Shown one piece after another: positions 26,408 to 36,043 of a stretch of 64,000 bases of DNA (positions within the stretch are counted from its first letter, which is position 1; every line of letters begins with the position of its first letter). The position numbers and the translations under genes were made by a program. The DNA is from JACQQW01 sp964520655. GTDB taxonomy: Bacteria > Omnitrophota > Gorgyraeia > Zapsychrales > Fredricksoniimonadaceae. The DNA is taken from positions 1-64,000 of the forward strand of contig CAZFNI010000004.1 in assembly GCA_964520655.1 (NCBI GenBank), given 5' to 3'. The notes under the pieces are model-generated. The model searched no databases, was not told the DNA's origin, and saw only the letters and a program-made list of their open reading frames with translations.

Positions 26408-27829
26408 ATGTTCGGAAATGATAAGAAATTCTTAAGTGTGCTGATCGCGGATGCGGCTGTCAAGGTCGCTCAGGTCACTTCATCCGGGGTCGTCGAGAAA
26501 ATAGTCCGCCAAACAGCGGCCAGCTCATCAGTCGATGATATTGTCAAGTCTTTGAAACCATTGTTGGGAGGTTTGGACCGTAAGGCTCCTGTTATTTGTG
26601 TTATCCCAACAGCCAATGCCACGTCGAAATGCATTGAAGTTCCTTCCAATGATCCTAAAGAGATCAAATCAATATTGAATTTGCAGGCGAGCCGTCATAC
26701 TCCATATTCCCGTGAAGAAGTGATCATCGGCCATGTGAATTTGGGAAGCATGCCCAGCGGGAATACGAAGATCCTGCTGGTCATCGCCCACCGCAATGTG
26801 ATCAAAGACCGGTTGAATGTCCTGGAGAAATGCGGACTCCTCACGGATAGGGTTTTGTTCTCCGCGGAAGGCATCGGCCGTCTCTATACAAAGGGATTGA
26901 ATTTAAAAAGCAATGCGAGTCTAGGCGTCATTGACATAGGTCATACAACGATCAATTTTTGTGTTGTTGCCAGAGGCAGCGTGATCTTTGCGCGTTCCAT
27001 TAACTTCGGCATCAAGGACTTGTTGGAGCCACAGGGGGCCAATGCCATTTCGGAAGAGATCCTGAAAACATTGGTCGCTTTCCAGGCCGAAGATACTCAG
27101 CCTATTGAATCATTTGTTGTCACCGGCGACCATGCGGCCATTAAAGAATACCTTCCGGCCTTAAGCGAACTGCTTAAGGTGGAGGTGCGTTTAAGTCCAT
27201 ATGTCTCGTTGTTAAAGACCAATGCCGTTAAAACCAAGCTTCAGAAAGATTACGCCGAGGAGTCATTCCTGGATGTGATCGCGCCAGCGGTGACAAGCCT
27301 GAAGTCCGAGGTCAATTTCATCCCCGATGAAATTGTCATGAAGCGCACTGTTGAGAAACAAAGTGTTGAAGCCAGCAAGGCGGGGGTGGCGGCGGTCATC
27401 ATCATGCTGCTTTTAGGCGGCATTCTGATGAGCAAGATCTATTTCAAAGATGTTTTTCTTAACAAGAATCTAAAGCAGCGCTATTCCGGACAGCACGATG
27501 AAGTTCTGAAGCTGCAGGACAAAATGGCCAAGGTCAGGATCGTTAGAGAGTATATGCGCGAACGTTTGGTTGGCCTGGATGTGCTAAAAGAGATCTATCG
27601 CATCACCCCCAATGATATCTATTTGTCGACGATCAATATGGAAGAAGACGGCACATTGACATTGGCTGGTGTTTCACCGTCGATGTCCCAGATCTTTGCG
27701 TATGTCAAGACGCTGGATGATTCACCGTTGTTCATCGATGCGAAAACAAGGTCGACCTCAACGAAGAAAGACGGCACTAAGGATGTGGCTGTTTTTGAAG
27801 TCGCGCTTAAAATCAAGAGTGCCCATTAG
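26408..27829 (+). CDS. GspL-like / PilM-PilN-like assembly protein
   Basis: 473 residues. An actin-like cytoplasmic half (LIADAAVKVAQV, ASLGVIDIGHTTINFCVV) resembles PilM and the GspL cytoplasmic domain. One membrane helix (about residues 323-342, AGVAAVIIMLLLGGILMS) is followed by a PilN-like periplasmic part (TPNDIYLSTINMEEDGTLTL). It would link the secretion ATPase to the periplasmic pseudopilus base. It combines in one chain what type IV pilus systems split between PilM and PilN. Confidence 0.85.
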   Translation: MFGNDKKFLSVLIADAAVKVAQVTSSGVVEKIVRQTAASSSVDDIVKSLKPLLGGLDRKAPVICVIPTANATSKCIEVPSNDPKEIKSILNLQASRHTPYSREEVIIGHVNLGSMPSGNTKILLVIAHRNVIKDRLNVLEKCGLLTDRVLFSAEGIGRLYTKGLNLKSNASLGVIDIGHTTINFCVVARGSVIFARSINFGIKDLLEPQGANAISEEILKTLVAFQAEDTQPIESFVVTGDHAAIKEYLPALSELLKVEVRLSPYVSLLKTNAVKTKLQKDYAEESFLDVIAPAVTSLKSEVNFIPDEIVMKRTVEKQSVEASKAGVAAVIIMLLLGGILMSKIYFKDVFLNKNLKQRYSGQHDEVLKLQDKMAKVRIVREYMRERLVGLDVLKEIYRITPNDIYLSTINMEEDGTLTLAGVSPSMSQIFAYVKTLDDSPLFIDAKTRSTSTKKDGTKDVAVFEVALKIKSAH

Positions 27830-27838
27830 GAGCAGGAC

Positions 27839-28390
27839 GTGATCACAAAATTCATCGCTAGTTTATCCAATACGGGCAAAAAATTATTCGCCATCGCGTT
27901 TGTGATCGTGGCCATTGCCTTGTTTGACCGTTTGTTGATCTCCCCGACAATGTCGCGCATGTCCGCCATTGACCGTGATATTGAAAAAGAGACCAACAAT
28001 ATCAAGCAGGACCTGCGCTTCCTCGCCCATAAGTCCAAGATCAACACCGAGAGCCGGGCCTATGAACCGTATTTGAGCACCCAATCGCTCTCGGAAGAGG
28101 AGATCATCTCCGCCTTCTTAAAGAATATTGAGGTCTTAGCCAAGAAGGGTAATGTGACCATTGCCAAAGTCACGCCGTCCTCAGGCAGTAAAGATAAAGA
28201 TTTTGTGAGATACACCGCCGACATGGAATGTTCCGGCGTGCTTGCCGATGTGGTGACATTCATCCATTTAGTCGATACTTCCGAAGAGTTGATGAAGGTT
28301 GCCAAATTCAGTTTCTCCTCGAAAAAAGCTGATTCTGATGAGATCAAAGCCTTATTGACGATCCAAAAAGCCGTTATCCCAAAAACGTGA
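27839..28390 (+). CDS. GspM / PilO-like inner-membrane protein
   Basis: 183 residues from GTG at 27839 (preceded by AGGAGCAGGA). One N-terminal membrane helix (LFAIAFVIVAIALFDRLLI), a short coiled coil and a ferredoxin-like periplasmic part, as in GspM and PilO. It directly follows the GspL-like gene, its usual partner. Confidence 0.78.
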   Translation: MITKFIASLSNTGKKLFAIAFVIVAIALFDRLLISPTMSRMSAIDRDIEKETNNIKQDLRFLAHKSKINTESRAYEPYLSTQSLSEEEIISAFLKNIEVLAKKGNVTIAKVTPSSGSKDKDFVRYTADMECSGVLADVVTFIHLVDTSEELMKVAKFSFSSKKADSDEIKALLTIQKAVIPKT

Positions 28391-29118
28391 TCAAACATAT
28401 TGTCATAACATTATGTTTGTGTTTCTCCCTGCCTTTTACCGCCTCGGCCGCGACGGTGCGTGAAATGTATGAGCAGGCGGTCGACCATTATAACCAGCAG
28501 CGTTTTGATGAAGCTGTCGCTCTCTATCAGGATATTTTGAAGGAAGCTCCCAATTTTGCGCCAGCCTATGTCGGTATCGGTCTTTCCCTAAAGGCCAAGG
28601 GGGCTGATACGGAAGAAGTGATCCATTACTATAATGAAGCCGTGGCCCATGATCCGACCAATCTTCAGGCGCTCGAGCAATTGGGCCGTTTGTATTATGG
28701 CCTGGCCCAGTACGATAAAGCCGAGAAGATATTCCTCAAATGTTTAAAGATCAATCCAGTCCAGCCGGATATCCAGCAGGCTTTGGCCTGGGTTTATTTA
28801 ATTGGCCGTTCCAAGCCGGAATTAGCGCTCAAATATTTTAAGGCGGCTGGTCAGATCAATAAACCGGACGTGATGTACGGGATGGGCATGGCCTATTTTG
28901 CCAGCAACCAGCGGGTTGAAGCCATGGATATCATGATGAAACTGCGCGCTTTAGGGCAGGATGATTATGCCACCCGACTGGAGGGGGCCATCCGGGAGAA
29001 TAGGCGTGTAGTGCTTGATTCCAACCAGGCAGAGCAAGATGAACAGAGCATGTTAACCTCTTCTAAGCGTTCCGGTGTTAAAGTCCGCCTGCGCGGCAAG
29101 CTCTCCGATCTCAATTAG
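28387..29118 (+). CDS. Secreted TPR protein
   Basis: 243 residues from GTG at 28387, overlapping the previous stop. Signal peptide (VIKHIVITLCLCFSLPFTASAA), then four or five TPR units (YNQQRFDEAVALYQDILKEA, LGRLYYGLAQYDKAEKIFLK and so on), with a basic tail KVRLRGKLSDLN. A periplasmic scaffold for the secretion machine is likely from context; the exact partner is unknown. Confidence 0.85.
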   Translation: MIKHIVITLCLCFSLPFTASAATVREMYEQAVDHYNQQRFDEAVALYQDILKEAPNFAPAYVGIGLSLKAKGADTEEVIHYYNEAVAHDPTNLQALEQLGRLYYGLAQYDKAEKIFLKCLKINPVQPDIQQALAWVYLIGRSKPELALKYFKAAGQINKPDVMYGMGMAYFASNQRVEAMDIMMKLRALGQDDYATRLEGAIRENRRVVLDSNQAEQDEQSMLTSSKRSGVKVRLRGKLSDLN

Positions 29119-29150
29119 CCATTATATAAATAATGTGTTACTCTATAAGC

Positions 29151-32100
29151 ATGCTAAGGAATCTCTTCAGCTACATTATTGTTTTGTGCCTTTTGCCATG
29201 TCCGCAAATACATGCCCAGGAGCTGGTTTTGCCTGTGCCGGGCACCATGGTGTCTTTAAGCCCTGCCTTTAACGCCCCTGTCCTTAAAGGCCTTAAGGTT
29301 CATGCGGAGGATCCATTCCGCTTCGATTTCATCATTGATCCTGGCAATAACGCGGGGACTCAAGTCAAAGAAGAATCTGCCAAGCTCATCAAATATTTCC
29401 TGGCCAGTTTGACCACGCCGGAGAAGGAACTGTGGGTTAACTTAAGTCCGTATGAAAAAGAACGCATTGTGCCGTCAAGTTTTGGCCAGACAGCAATGGG
29501 CCGCGATCTCTTAGCGCAGGATTATATTTTAAAGCAATTGACCGCCAGTTTGGTTTATCCCGAAGGGGAGATCGGCAAGAAATTCTGGAAACGGGTCTAT
29601 GAGATCTCTGCCAATAAGAATGTGCCGGTCAATACCTTTAACAAAGTTTGGATCGTACCAGGCAAAGCGGTGGTGTATGAGAATGCCAAGGCAGGAACGG
29701 CGTATGTCGTTGAGTCCAGACTTAAAGTCATGACGGAGCAGGATTATTTGGCGACGAGTAAGCATGAAGCAACGGGGCCTGCCGCCGCATCACCTGTTTC
29801 GTCCTCGCGCCACCCATCCCCCGGTGGGGTAGCAGATACAAAAACGACATTTCCCGTGGCGCTGCGGTCAAAACAGGCTGACGCGGCGTCACCCGTTGCT
29901 GGCGTATCACAAGTTGTCCGCGAAACCGAAGGTTCCCTGCAGTCTAATAAAGTGTTGCAGGACATTGTCATCCCGCAGCTGACCAAGGAGGTCAATGAGG
30001 GCCAGAGCTTCACTCAGCTGCGCCAGGTCTATAATGCGCTGATCTTAGCGACGTGGTACAAACAGAAGATCAAGGACAGTATCTTGACCCGTGTGTATGC
30101 GGATAAAAACAAGATCAAGGGCACGGAATACGCCGATGCCTTAAACGCGCAGGCCATTTATCAGCGCTACCTTCAGGCTTTTAAGAAGGGCGCGTATAAT
30201 TACATCAAAGAGGAACAGGACCCGGTGACGATGCAGATGATCCCGAGGAAGTATTTTTCCGGTGGGGTGCAGCTGGAGTTCGGTAAAGGGATTGACTCTG
30301 CCATGGTCGTGACAACAACAAAGCCTGCGAATATTCGGGGTGACTATTGGGTTGTCGAGAGCGGTTTAAAGAGAATAAAGTTCAATGACAAAGCCATGAC
30401 GGTTCCTTTGATGAATCCGGATGAATTCAATGCTTTGATAACACAGATAAATCAAAAGAGACTCACGGTGAATGTCGAAGTTCCTCCCCGTGAACAAGGT
30501 GGATTTAATGACGGTGATCGATTTGTGGTTGCTTATAAATTGGAAGGCCTTGCGTTATTACCGGAAGGGTTGACAAGTAAGATCCCTCAGGGACAGAATT
30601 TTGGTGTGAGGATCAGGATGCGCACGACGACACCGGCCGAATATAACCCGGTGTTTGAGACCAGGGGATTGTTGTCAGCTTATTACAGGATGGACACAGG
30701 GATGATAGAGTTTTTGGTAAAGGGGCATCTTACAGAGAGAGAATTAAAAGAAGCCAGGACATCGATCAACCATGAATTTACTCACGCCTTGGTCCTTCAT
30801 CCGATGACCTCCCAGCAAGTCATGACGTTAGAAGATCATAATGCTATTTTGACGGGGATGGGTTTTAGGCTTGGGTTTATTGAGAATGGTTTGATCAAGA
30901 TCCAGGATCGTTTTAATTCTTTTGAGGAGGTCATCAAGTGGCAATCTGATGGCAAGCGTTTTTATATCAGAGGCAATAACGTGTTGTTGGATGCCAATAA
31001 TGTCAAGCGATTGAATTATTTCAAACAGTTCGAACGCAGATTCAATGCCCAGGGGTTAACGATCGAGCCTTACAGCGACAATGCGTCCAATCATTTTATT
31101 TCGTCTCCTCAAGAGGTGATCGCATATGCAGCCAGTGAAAGCCAGTCTGCGCTTGAGAAAATGTTGAAAGATGTAGGGTATAAGGACAGGGTCACGCAAG
31201 TGTACCAGGCTTTGATGCAGATCCTGCATAGGAATCTGTTAAGAAGCGCAGAGCCGGTTGGGCGGCATACGGACGGATCGTTAGTGTATGAAATGTATAC
31301 ACCGAGCGCTTTAGACAGTGAGGACGGATATGTCACTCAATTAGCAACGGCGCAGTACCTTGGGGTAAGTGACAAGGCCCAGATCTCCAAAGCCGCGTTG
31401 GCGGTAGGTGCGGTGGTATTTGCTGGGGTTTCAGGGGGTATTTATTGGTTAAAGTCGTATCAGGATGAGATGGATGCGATCAAAGCGCGGCCAAGGGTCA
31501 CGCTGGCAAAGACCAATCCGTTTTATGATTCTATGGCGAGAGCCTTAGTAAGAACCCTACCTGGAAGTTCTGAGGAGGCTTCCCTTGCGGGCAGCTCTGT
31601 CGATCCCAAGCGTGCTAGTGTGAACATCGGCGTGATAGCGGGAGAGAACATCATTCCCAGGGAGTTAAAAATATTGGCGTATAAATATTTGTTTACGACC
31701 ATGCTCATGCGAATGCCGTCATTGAATGTGGATGATATGTTGAGATCTATTGAATCTCAGGATAGTAAGGGATATTTACGAACTGTCGAGAATAAGGAAT
31801 CTTTTCTGAAATTCTTAAAGGGGCTTAGTGCGGTCATCACGGCACAGGGTTATATCGGGAAGCTCGAGCTCATTAGCGGCTATGATCTAGGTGCGGTTAA
31901 ACAACAATGGTTAGCGCTGCATCAAGGTGAGATCGAAAAGAGTTTAACGAATGTTGAGAATACAAAACAGTTTGATGATCTTCTTGTTGAAGGAATTGCA
32001 ACGGATGGGGTGATGACTCCAGAAGCTTTCTTAAAAAGGTTAAAGGACCTGGAGGAACAAGTTAAAGATAATGCCGCGAAGCGCAACATCGCTTTATCAT

Positions 32101-32630
32101 ATCCGGAAACCGTCAGATTGATGCGTGTGCTTGATCAAGGTGGTTCCATTGATGCTATATTTGAGGCGGGTCAAGCCGGCGTTGATTTTTTACTATCTCA
32201 ATCATCATTGGGTTCTAGATATTGGGATGCAGATAGTTTTGCGCTTTCTTTTAAAGCAGGTGCGGCAAGTGTTTCATCTGTGCGGGATACATTAACAGGA
32301 GAGGGCATCCTTCCTACGATCAGAGAAATTGCCTTGTTCTTAAAGTTGAGGGCACAAGGGCTGCCCACGGAGGAGATTATATCGAACATCAAAGGACAAT
32401 TGGCCAAAGAGGAGAAGAAAATTACAGGAGACCAGGCTCAAACGGCGAAAAAAGGTGGTATTGATTTTAATGCTGACAAAATGGACCTGGAAACCCGCAA
32501 TCAGGGCGGAGCGATCACCTTTAAGGTCGATCCCGCGCAATTGAAAGAACTGCAGGACGCTGCCGGCTTTGCCGCGGTCATCATCAGTGTTTCGCCTCTA
32601 AAAGACCTTCGCTTATTCCTCGGTATTTAA
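29151..32630 (+). CDS. Large secreted modular protein with HEFTH motif (family shared with 51786-60089)
   Basis: 1159 residues from ATG 29151, which gives a clean signal peptide (MLRNLFSYIIVLCLLPCPQIHA); an in-frame ATG at 29133 is an alternative. Residues 23 to about 375 match the N-terminal domain of the 2767-residue protein downstream (shared WVNLSPYEK, MGRDLLAQDY, TASLVYPEG). A D-S-A-M junction (382-385) starts the specific middle. This has a metallopeptidase-like HEFTH (541-545), a hydrophobic stretch (about 750-770) that could span a membrane, and helical regions. The last ~55 residues (KGGIDFNADKMDLETRN... LRLFLGI) match the end of the other protein and may be a sorting or assembly tail (inference). 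A 133-bp palindrome lies inside the gene. Function unknown. Confidence 0.85.
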   Translation: MLRNLFSYIIVLCLLPCPQIHAQELVLPVPGTMVSLSPAFNAPVLKGLKVHAEDPFRFDFIIDPGNNAGTQVKEESAKLIKYFLASLTTPEKELWVNLSPYEKERIVPSSFGQTAMGRDLLAQDYILKQLTASLVYPEGEIGKKFWKRVYEISANKNVPVNTFNKVWIVPGKAVVYENAKAGTAYVVESRLKVMTEQDYLATSKHEATGPAAASPVSSSRHPSPGGVADTKTTFPVALRSKQADAASPVAGVSQVVRETEGSLQSNKVLQDIVIPQLTKEVNEGQSFTQLRQVYNALILATWYKQKIKDSILTRVYADKNKIKGTEYADALNAQAIYQRYLQAFKKGAYNYIKEEQDPVTMQMIPRKYFSGGVQLEFGKGIDSAMVVTTTKPANIRGDYWVVESGLKRIKFNDKAMTVPLMNPDEFNALITQINQKRLTVNVEVPPREQGGFNDGDRFVVAYKLEGLALLPEGLTSKIPQGQNFGVRIRMRTTTPAEYNPVFETRGLLSAYYRMDTGMIEFLVKGHLTERELKEARTSINHEFTHALVLHPMTSQQVMTLEDHNAILTGMGFRLGFIENGLIKIQDRFNSFEEVIKWQSDGKRFYIRGNNVLLDANNVKRLNYFKQFERRFNAQGLTIEPYSDNASNHFISSPQEVIAYAASESQSALEKMLKDVGYKDRVTQVYQALMQILHRNLLRSAEPVGRHTDGSLVYEMYTPSALDSEDGYVTQLATAQYLGVSDKAQISKAALAVGAVVFAGVSGGIYWLKSYQDEMDAIKARPRVTLAKTNPFYDSMARALVRTLPGSSEEASLAGSSVDPKRASVNIGVIAGENIIPRELKILAYKYLFTTMLMRMPSLNVDDMLRSIESQDSKGYLRTVENKESFLKFLKGLSAVITAQGYIGKLELISGYDLGAVKQQWLALHQGEIEKSLTNVENTKQFDDLLVEGIATDGVMTPEAFLKRLKDLEEQVKDNAAKRNIALSYPETVRLMRVLDQGGSIDAIFEAGQAGVDFLLSQSSLGSRYWDADSFALSFKAGAASVSSVRDTLTGEGILPTIREIALFLKLRAQGLPTEEIISNIKGQLAKEEKKITGDQAQTAKKGGIDFNADKMDLETRNQGGAITFKVDPAQLKELQDAAGFAAVIISVSPLKDLRLFLGI
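29768..29900 (+). repeat. Intragenic palindromic element, copy A (translated in frame)
   Basis: 133-bp imperfect palindrome. Outer arms are AGCAACGGG (29768-29776) and CCCGTTGCT (29892-29900); inner arms are CCTGTTTCG..GCGCCAC and GTGGCGC..AAAACAGG. The reverse complement of its centre (GCTACCCCAC, GGGGGATGGGT, CGAGGACGAAAC) matches copy B at 52420-52553, so the two lie in opposite orientation. It encodes a Ser/Pro/Ala-rich linker between the N-terminal subdomains. Confidence 0.85.
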
Positions 32631-32662
32631 TTCAGATTCCTGGGGTGCTTTTTGCCGTGCGT

Positions 32663-32854
32663 GGCATGGAACCCGCAGGGAAACGGGATGCTTCTTTCTA
32701 GATGCTCACCCCCAGCCCCCACAACAGATGCACGTTGGTTGAATGCAATGCTTGAGGTTAATCGTTGAGTATGAATTAATAGGGTGGCATCTGGTGGGGG
32801 ACGTTCGCATCAGTAAAGAACATCCCGTATCCCTGCCAGGACCCGTTTCATGCC
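32663..32854. repeat. Nested inverted repeat between convergent genes
   Basis: The 223 bases between the + gene ending at 32630 and the - gene ending at 32854 hold no gene. An outer stem pairs GCAGGGAAACGGGATG (32675-32690) with CATCCCGTATCCCTGC (32821-32836), 15 of 16 matched, extended by GGCATG / CATGCC. An inner stem pairs CCCCCACAACAGATGC (32716-32731) with GCATCTGGTGGGGG (32787-32800) with a two-base bulge. It may act as a two-way transcription end or be a mobile repeat; its right end resembles the end of copy B. Confidence 0.6.
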
Positions 32855-35322
32855 TAGAGCACTTGGAAGGTCTTGATCTGCGTGCGGCCGGTTAAGTCGC
32901 TGTTGGATTGGATGAGTTTGAAATGTTCCAAGCCCTGCCCATTAAAGAAGTACAATTTCATCATTAGTGAATTCGCCAACGATGTGTCCATGAGTCGGCA
33001 TAAAGACTGATGATCCTGTTCATAGAGGACGATCGAATAGCCAAGCGTTGCCCCAGGGATCTTGTGTTCAATGATTTTGCCGTCTTTAAGATACACGATC
33101 GACTGGGGGCTGCCATGACCGTATTTATCAGAATTCATCACCGCGTTCTTGAGATCCTTGCTGACAAGAAGCCCTGGCGCGAACAGCAGACCGTCATCGG
33201 TTGTTTTGACCACAGAAAAAGCTTCGCTGTATTTGGATTCTCCACCAGCTAAATCCCAGAGATAATTGATGAATTCTTTCGAATCCGGTTTAGGTGCCTG
33301 TGCCAATAATTGAGGATTTGCATTGGTTTCTTCGATTTTACGGAAGTTGCGTCGACCGACAAACACAATGCCGATGTTCTGGTCAATGATCTCATTATAA
33401 ATGAGAAGATAACTGTGGGGCATGCGCCCGTGGGTCAACTCCAGGAGCGTATCGGTGTCGTTATTCTTAAGCAGGGGGGACAAAGCCTGTTTGGCTTTCT
33501 CGCGGGAGAGCGGCGCGATGGCGGTCAGGATGTCCACGGCATCAGATGTTTTGATCCCTTTGGTTGTCAGAAAATCCGCGGCTTTGTTACCGCTAAGGTT
33601 AAGCATACGCAGGATCCCGCGGGCTTCACGTTCATCCGTACTGAGCAATGTTTTTGCTATCCAATAGCCGGTCTGGCTTTCGCCTAATGAGGCCCCATCG
33701 AACATGACCCGGCGGTGGGCGATGGCTTTGATGAAATGCCCCGGCGGCCACCAAGTGTTGATGATCGCGTCCGTCTCTGTTTTTTGGCGAAGCGCGCTTA
33801 AATTCTCGTTCCACACATCATTAAAGATGGGGGTTAAGACCGAACGGATGCTGCTGTTGGCTTCGACCCAGCACCACACGGTCAAGCACAATGCGCAGGT
33901 GATGGTGATGATTTTGCTATAGGGGATGCGTTTGAACCATGCGGCAAGCGTTTCTAAAGACAGAGCAAAGAAGAAGGCCAGTGGGATGAGCATGAAAAGC
34001 ACAAAGCGCGTGGCTTTAAGTGTCAGGACGGTTGTGATCAATAGAAAGACCAGGGCCGTGATGGTCTTTAAATGTTCTTTTCGGCTGCGGTTCTTGAATA
34101 TGTTAAAACAGGCCAGCAAAGAACCCAGAAAGCTTAAACAAAGAAATACTGGGCCTCCGGTGTCCGCGAGAATGTCTGTCAGGCTGGATTTTTTAAGTTC
34201 GCCAACTTCCATGAATAAGTTAGGCCAAAGGTTCAATCCTTTGTGAGTGAACTTTCCCAATTCACTACTGCCTTCGGTAAAAAAGGTAAAGAATCCACTA
34301 AAGCCGTAGATAATGACACCAAGGAGGGTGGTCATGCCTAAAAATGTTAGGAGAAAGGTGCTTTGCTCGCGGATGATCGTGCGGTTATGCTGGAATAGCC
34401 TTCCAAATCCTGCGCTGGTCAATGAGGCAATGATGGTCATGAAGAATAAAAATACCCAGCCTTGCCATATAAGAGAAAAGAGTATCATATTGGCTGCCAT
34501 TAAAGCGCCCCAGAGCATCAGTTTACGCGGGGCATTGGTGGAGCATGTTTTAAAGAAGATGGCAAAGTACCCGAGAGTAAACAGTAAATTATACGGATCC
34601 GTGTCATACCAGCCAAGCGCACTGCGTTTCAAAAAAACAGGAAGCATGGCAAAATAAAGGGAGGCCAGGCCAAGTGTGCCCCAGGACAGTGGGAATAAAC
34701 GCCCGCAACCGATGAATGCGCCAACAACAAAAAAGGTCAGGATGACCGGTGTATAGGCAACGGCTTCCATTAATTTGATCGAGCTGTTAAATAGCTGACT
34801 AGTTTTATAGACGATAAAGCCGACATAGGGATGAAGGCTTAATGGCTGCCAAAACCCGAAGGGGGCGGTCATATAAGTATTGAAATATTGATGACCTTTG
34901 ACGATGTTGGCCATTTTGCCTGAGGTGACAATATCTTCGGTCAGATTGTAAAAATAATACGGGTCGGATTCCAGCAAATAGATATTATTGGGCAGCTTGC
35001 TTTGGGCGAATAAAGATTCATTTGCTTTCTCTATAGCACGAGCGACATTGGCTTTTTCCGTGCGCAGTGTTTCATTGAGTTTGGCGCTGGCGATCGCCGA
35101 GGCTTCTTCCACCGACATTTGAGGGAACTGGGCGTGGATTTGGGCTAAGAATGTTTCTTTGAGTTTATAGACAATGCCCATGGTGGCCATTTCCCGGGTG
35201 GGGCTCCACAGATGCCCCCAGGCGGGGTAAAGTCGGATATAGACAGCCAAAATACCGACAATGAACCAGATCAGCAATGCTTTTGCCCAGGGTTTTTGCA
35301 GCAGGGATAACATAAATGGCAT
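32854..35322 (-). CDS. STT3/PglB-like oligosaccharyltransferase-family membrane protein (divergent)
   Basis: 822 residues with about a dozen membrane helices and a soluble C-terminal domain. Family hallmarks in the first half: the acidic loop motif ESDPYYF (Asp120) and GWYDTD (237-242). The usual WWDYG is replaced by WWPPGH (from about 522), so the acceptor-binding part differs. Family members transfer lipid-linked glycans to Asn on the outer face of the membrane. Whether this one does is uncertain. A trypsin-like protease gene ends 16 bases upstream on the same strand, so the two are probably one operon. Confidence 0.75.
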   Translation of the reverse strand: MPFMLSLLQKPWAKALLIWFIVGILAVYIRLYPAWGHLWSPTREMATMGIVYKLKETFLAQIHAQFPQMSVEEASAIASAKLNETLRTEKANVARAIEKANESLFAQSKLPNNIYLLESDPYYFYNLTEDIVTSGKMANIVKGHQYFNTYMTAPFGFWQPLSLHPYVGFIVYKTSQLFNSSIKLMEAVAYTPVILTFFVVGAFIGCGRLFPLSWGTLGLASLYFAMLPVFLKRSALGWYDTDPYNLLFTLGYFAIFFKTCSTNAPRKLMLWGALMAANMILFSLIWQGWVFLFFMTIIASLTSAGFGRLFQHNRTIIREQSTFLLTFLGMTTLLGVIIYGFSGFFTFFTEGSSELGKFTHKGLNLWPNLFMEVGELKKSSLTDILADTGGPVFLCLSFLGSLLACFNIFKNRSRKEHLKTITALVFLLITTVLTLKATRFVLFMLIPLAFFFALSLETLAAWFKRIPYSKIITITCALCLTVWCWVEANSSIRSVLTPIFNDVWNENLSALRQKTETDAIINTWWPPGHFIKAIAHRRVMFDGASLGESQTGYWIAKTLLSTDEREARGILRMLNLSGNKAADFLTTKGIKTSDAVDILTAIAPLSREKAKQALSPLLKNNDTDTLLELTHGRMPHSYLLIYNEIIDQNIGIVFVGRRNFRKIEETNANPQLLAQAPKPDSKEFINYLWDLAGGESKYSEAFSVVKTTDDGLLFAPGLLVSKDLKNAVMNSDKYGHGSPQSIVYLKDGKIIEHKIPGATLGYSIVLYEQDHQSLCRLMDTSLANSLMMKLYFFNGQGLEHFKLIQSNSDLTGRTQIKTFQVL

Positions 35323-35338
35323 TATCCTTTAAAAATAA

Positions 35339-36022
35339 TCATTGTCTACGGATATTTGCGAGTGTTCTTAGGTATTGTTCATGTATGCGGTCTGAAGCGA
35401 TGCACAGGCTGGATCGCTGTTTGTGTTGATGCTTGCCCATGATCATCCCCAGGAGTTTCCCTTGGCGGTTAAAGATCGGTCCGCCGCTGTCACCCTGAAA
35501 AAGGTTCAAATTCGTTTCAAGGAATTCGATCGTGCCCCGGCTTTGGCTGGCAACAAGACCGGTGATGCTCCCCGATAGGATGCTGTGCTCATTATAGTCC
35601 GATGAACCGATCGCGATGATCGATTCTCCCAGTTTGGCTTGAGCGGAATCCGCGAATAAGACAGGTTGTAAGCCGGAGGCATTGATCTTGATGATGCTAA
35701 AATCGTGGTCGGTCGAGACAAAGAGGACCTGGGCATAAAATATACGGCCATCTGCGGTTGTAATGGTGATCCGCGGCGCGTTCTTGATGATATGGGTATT
35801 GGTGATGATCAGACCTTTGGCATCGATGATGATCCCGGTGCCTTTGCGAGTATAGCTGACTTGCTGGGGACCTTTGGGGGTTTTAACGATCTTGGTATAG
35901 ATCGTTTTGACGCTGACGATCGATCTCTCCAGCTTCTGCATTTTTGCCAACAGAGATGTTTCCGCGTGAAGCGGGGAAGCGGTCAAGAACAGGATCATAA
36001 GGCTGCAAATAGTACTTAACAT
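35339..36022 (-). CDS. Secreted trypsin-like serine protease (HtrA-type fold, no PDZ)
   Basis: 227 residues. Signal peptide ends at SPLHA (about residue 20). The catalytic triad is complete: His77 in TNTHII, Asp107 in STDHDFSI, Ser179 in QGDSGGPIF. The chain stops after the protease domain, so the PDZ domains of DegP/DegS are missing. It likely works in the periplasm. First gene of the minus-strand pair with the STT3-like gene. A TAGAAT box (36029-36034 on the + strand) ends 7 bases before its ATG. Confidence 0.9.
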   Translation of the reverse strand: MLSTICSLMILFLTASPLHAETSLLAKMQKLERSIVSVKTIYTKIVKTPKGPQQVSYTRKGTGIIIDAKGLIITNTHIIKNAPRITITTADGRIFYAQVLFVSTDHDFSIIKINASGLQPVLFADSAQAKLGESIIAIGSSDYNEHSILSGSITGLVASQSRGTIEFLETNLNLFQGDSGGPIFNRQGKLLGMIMGKHQHKQRSSLCIASDRIHEQYLRTLANIRRQ

Positions 36023-36043
36023 TATTTTATTCTACCGTATAAT
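36016..36043 (+). promoter_or_regulatory. Promoter of GNAT gene (near-leaderless)
   Basis: TTAACA (36016-36021), 16-base spacer, TATAAT (36038-36043). The ATG at 36052 is 9 bases after the -10 box, so the expected transcript starts at or within 2-3 bases of the start codon. There is no ribosome site. Confidence 0.65.
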
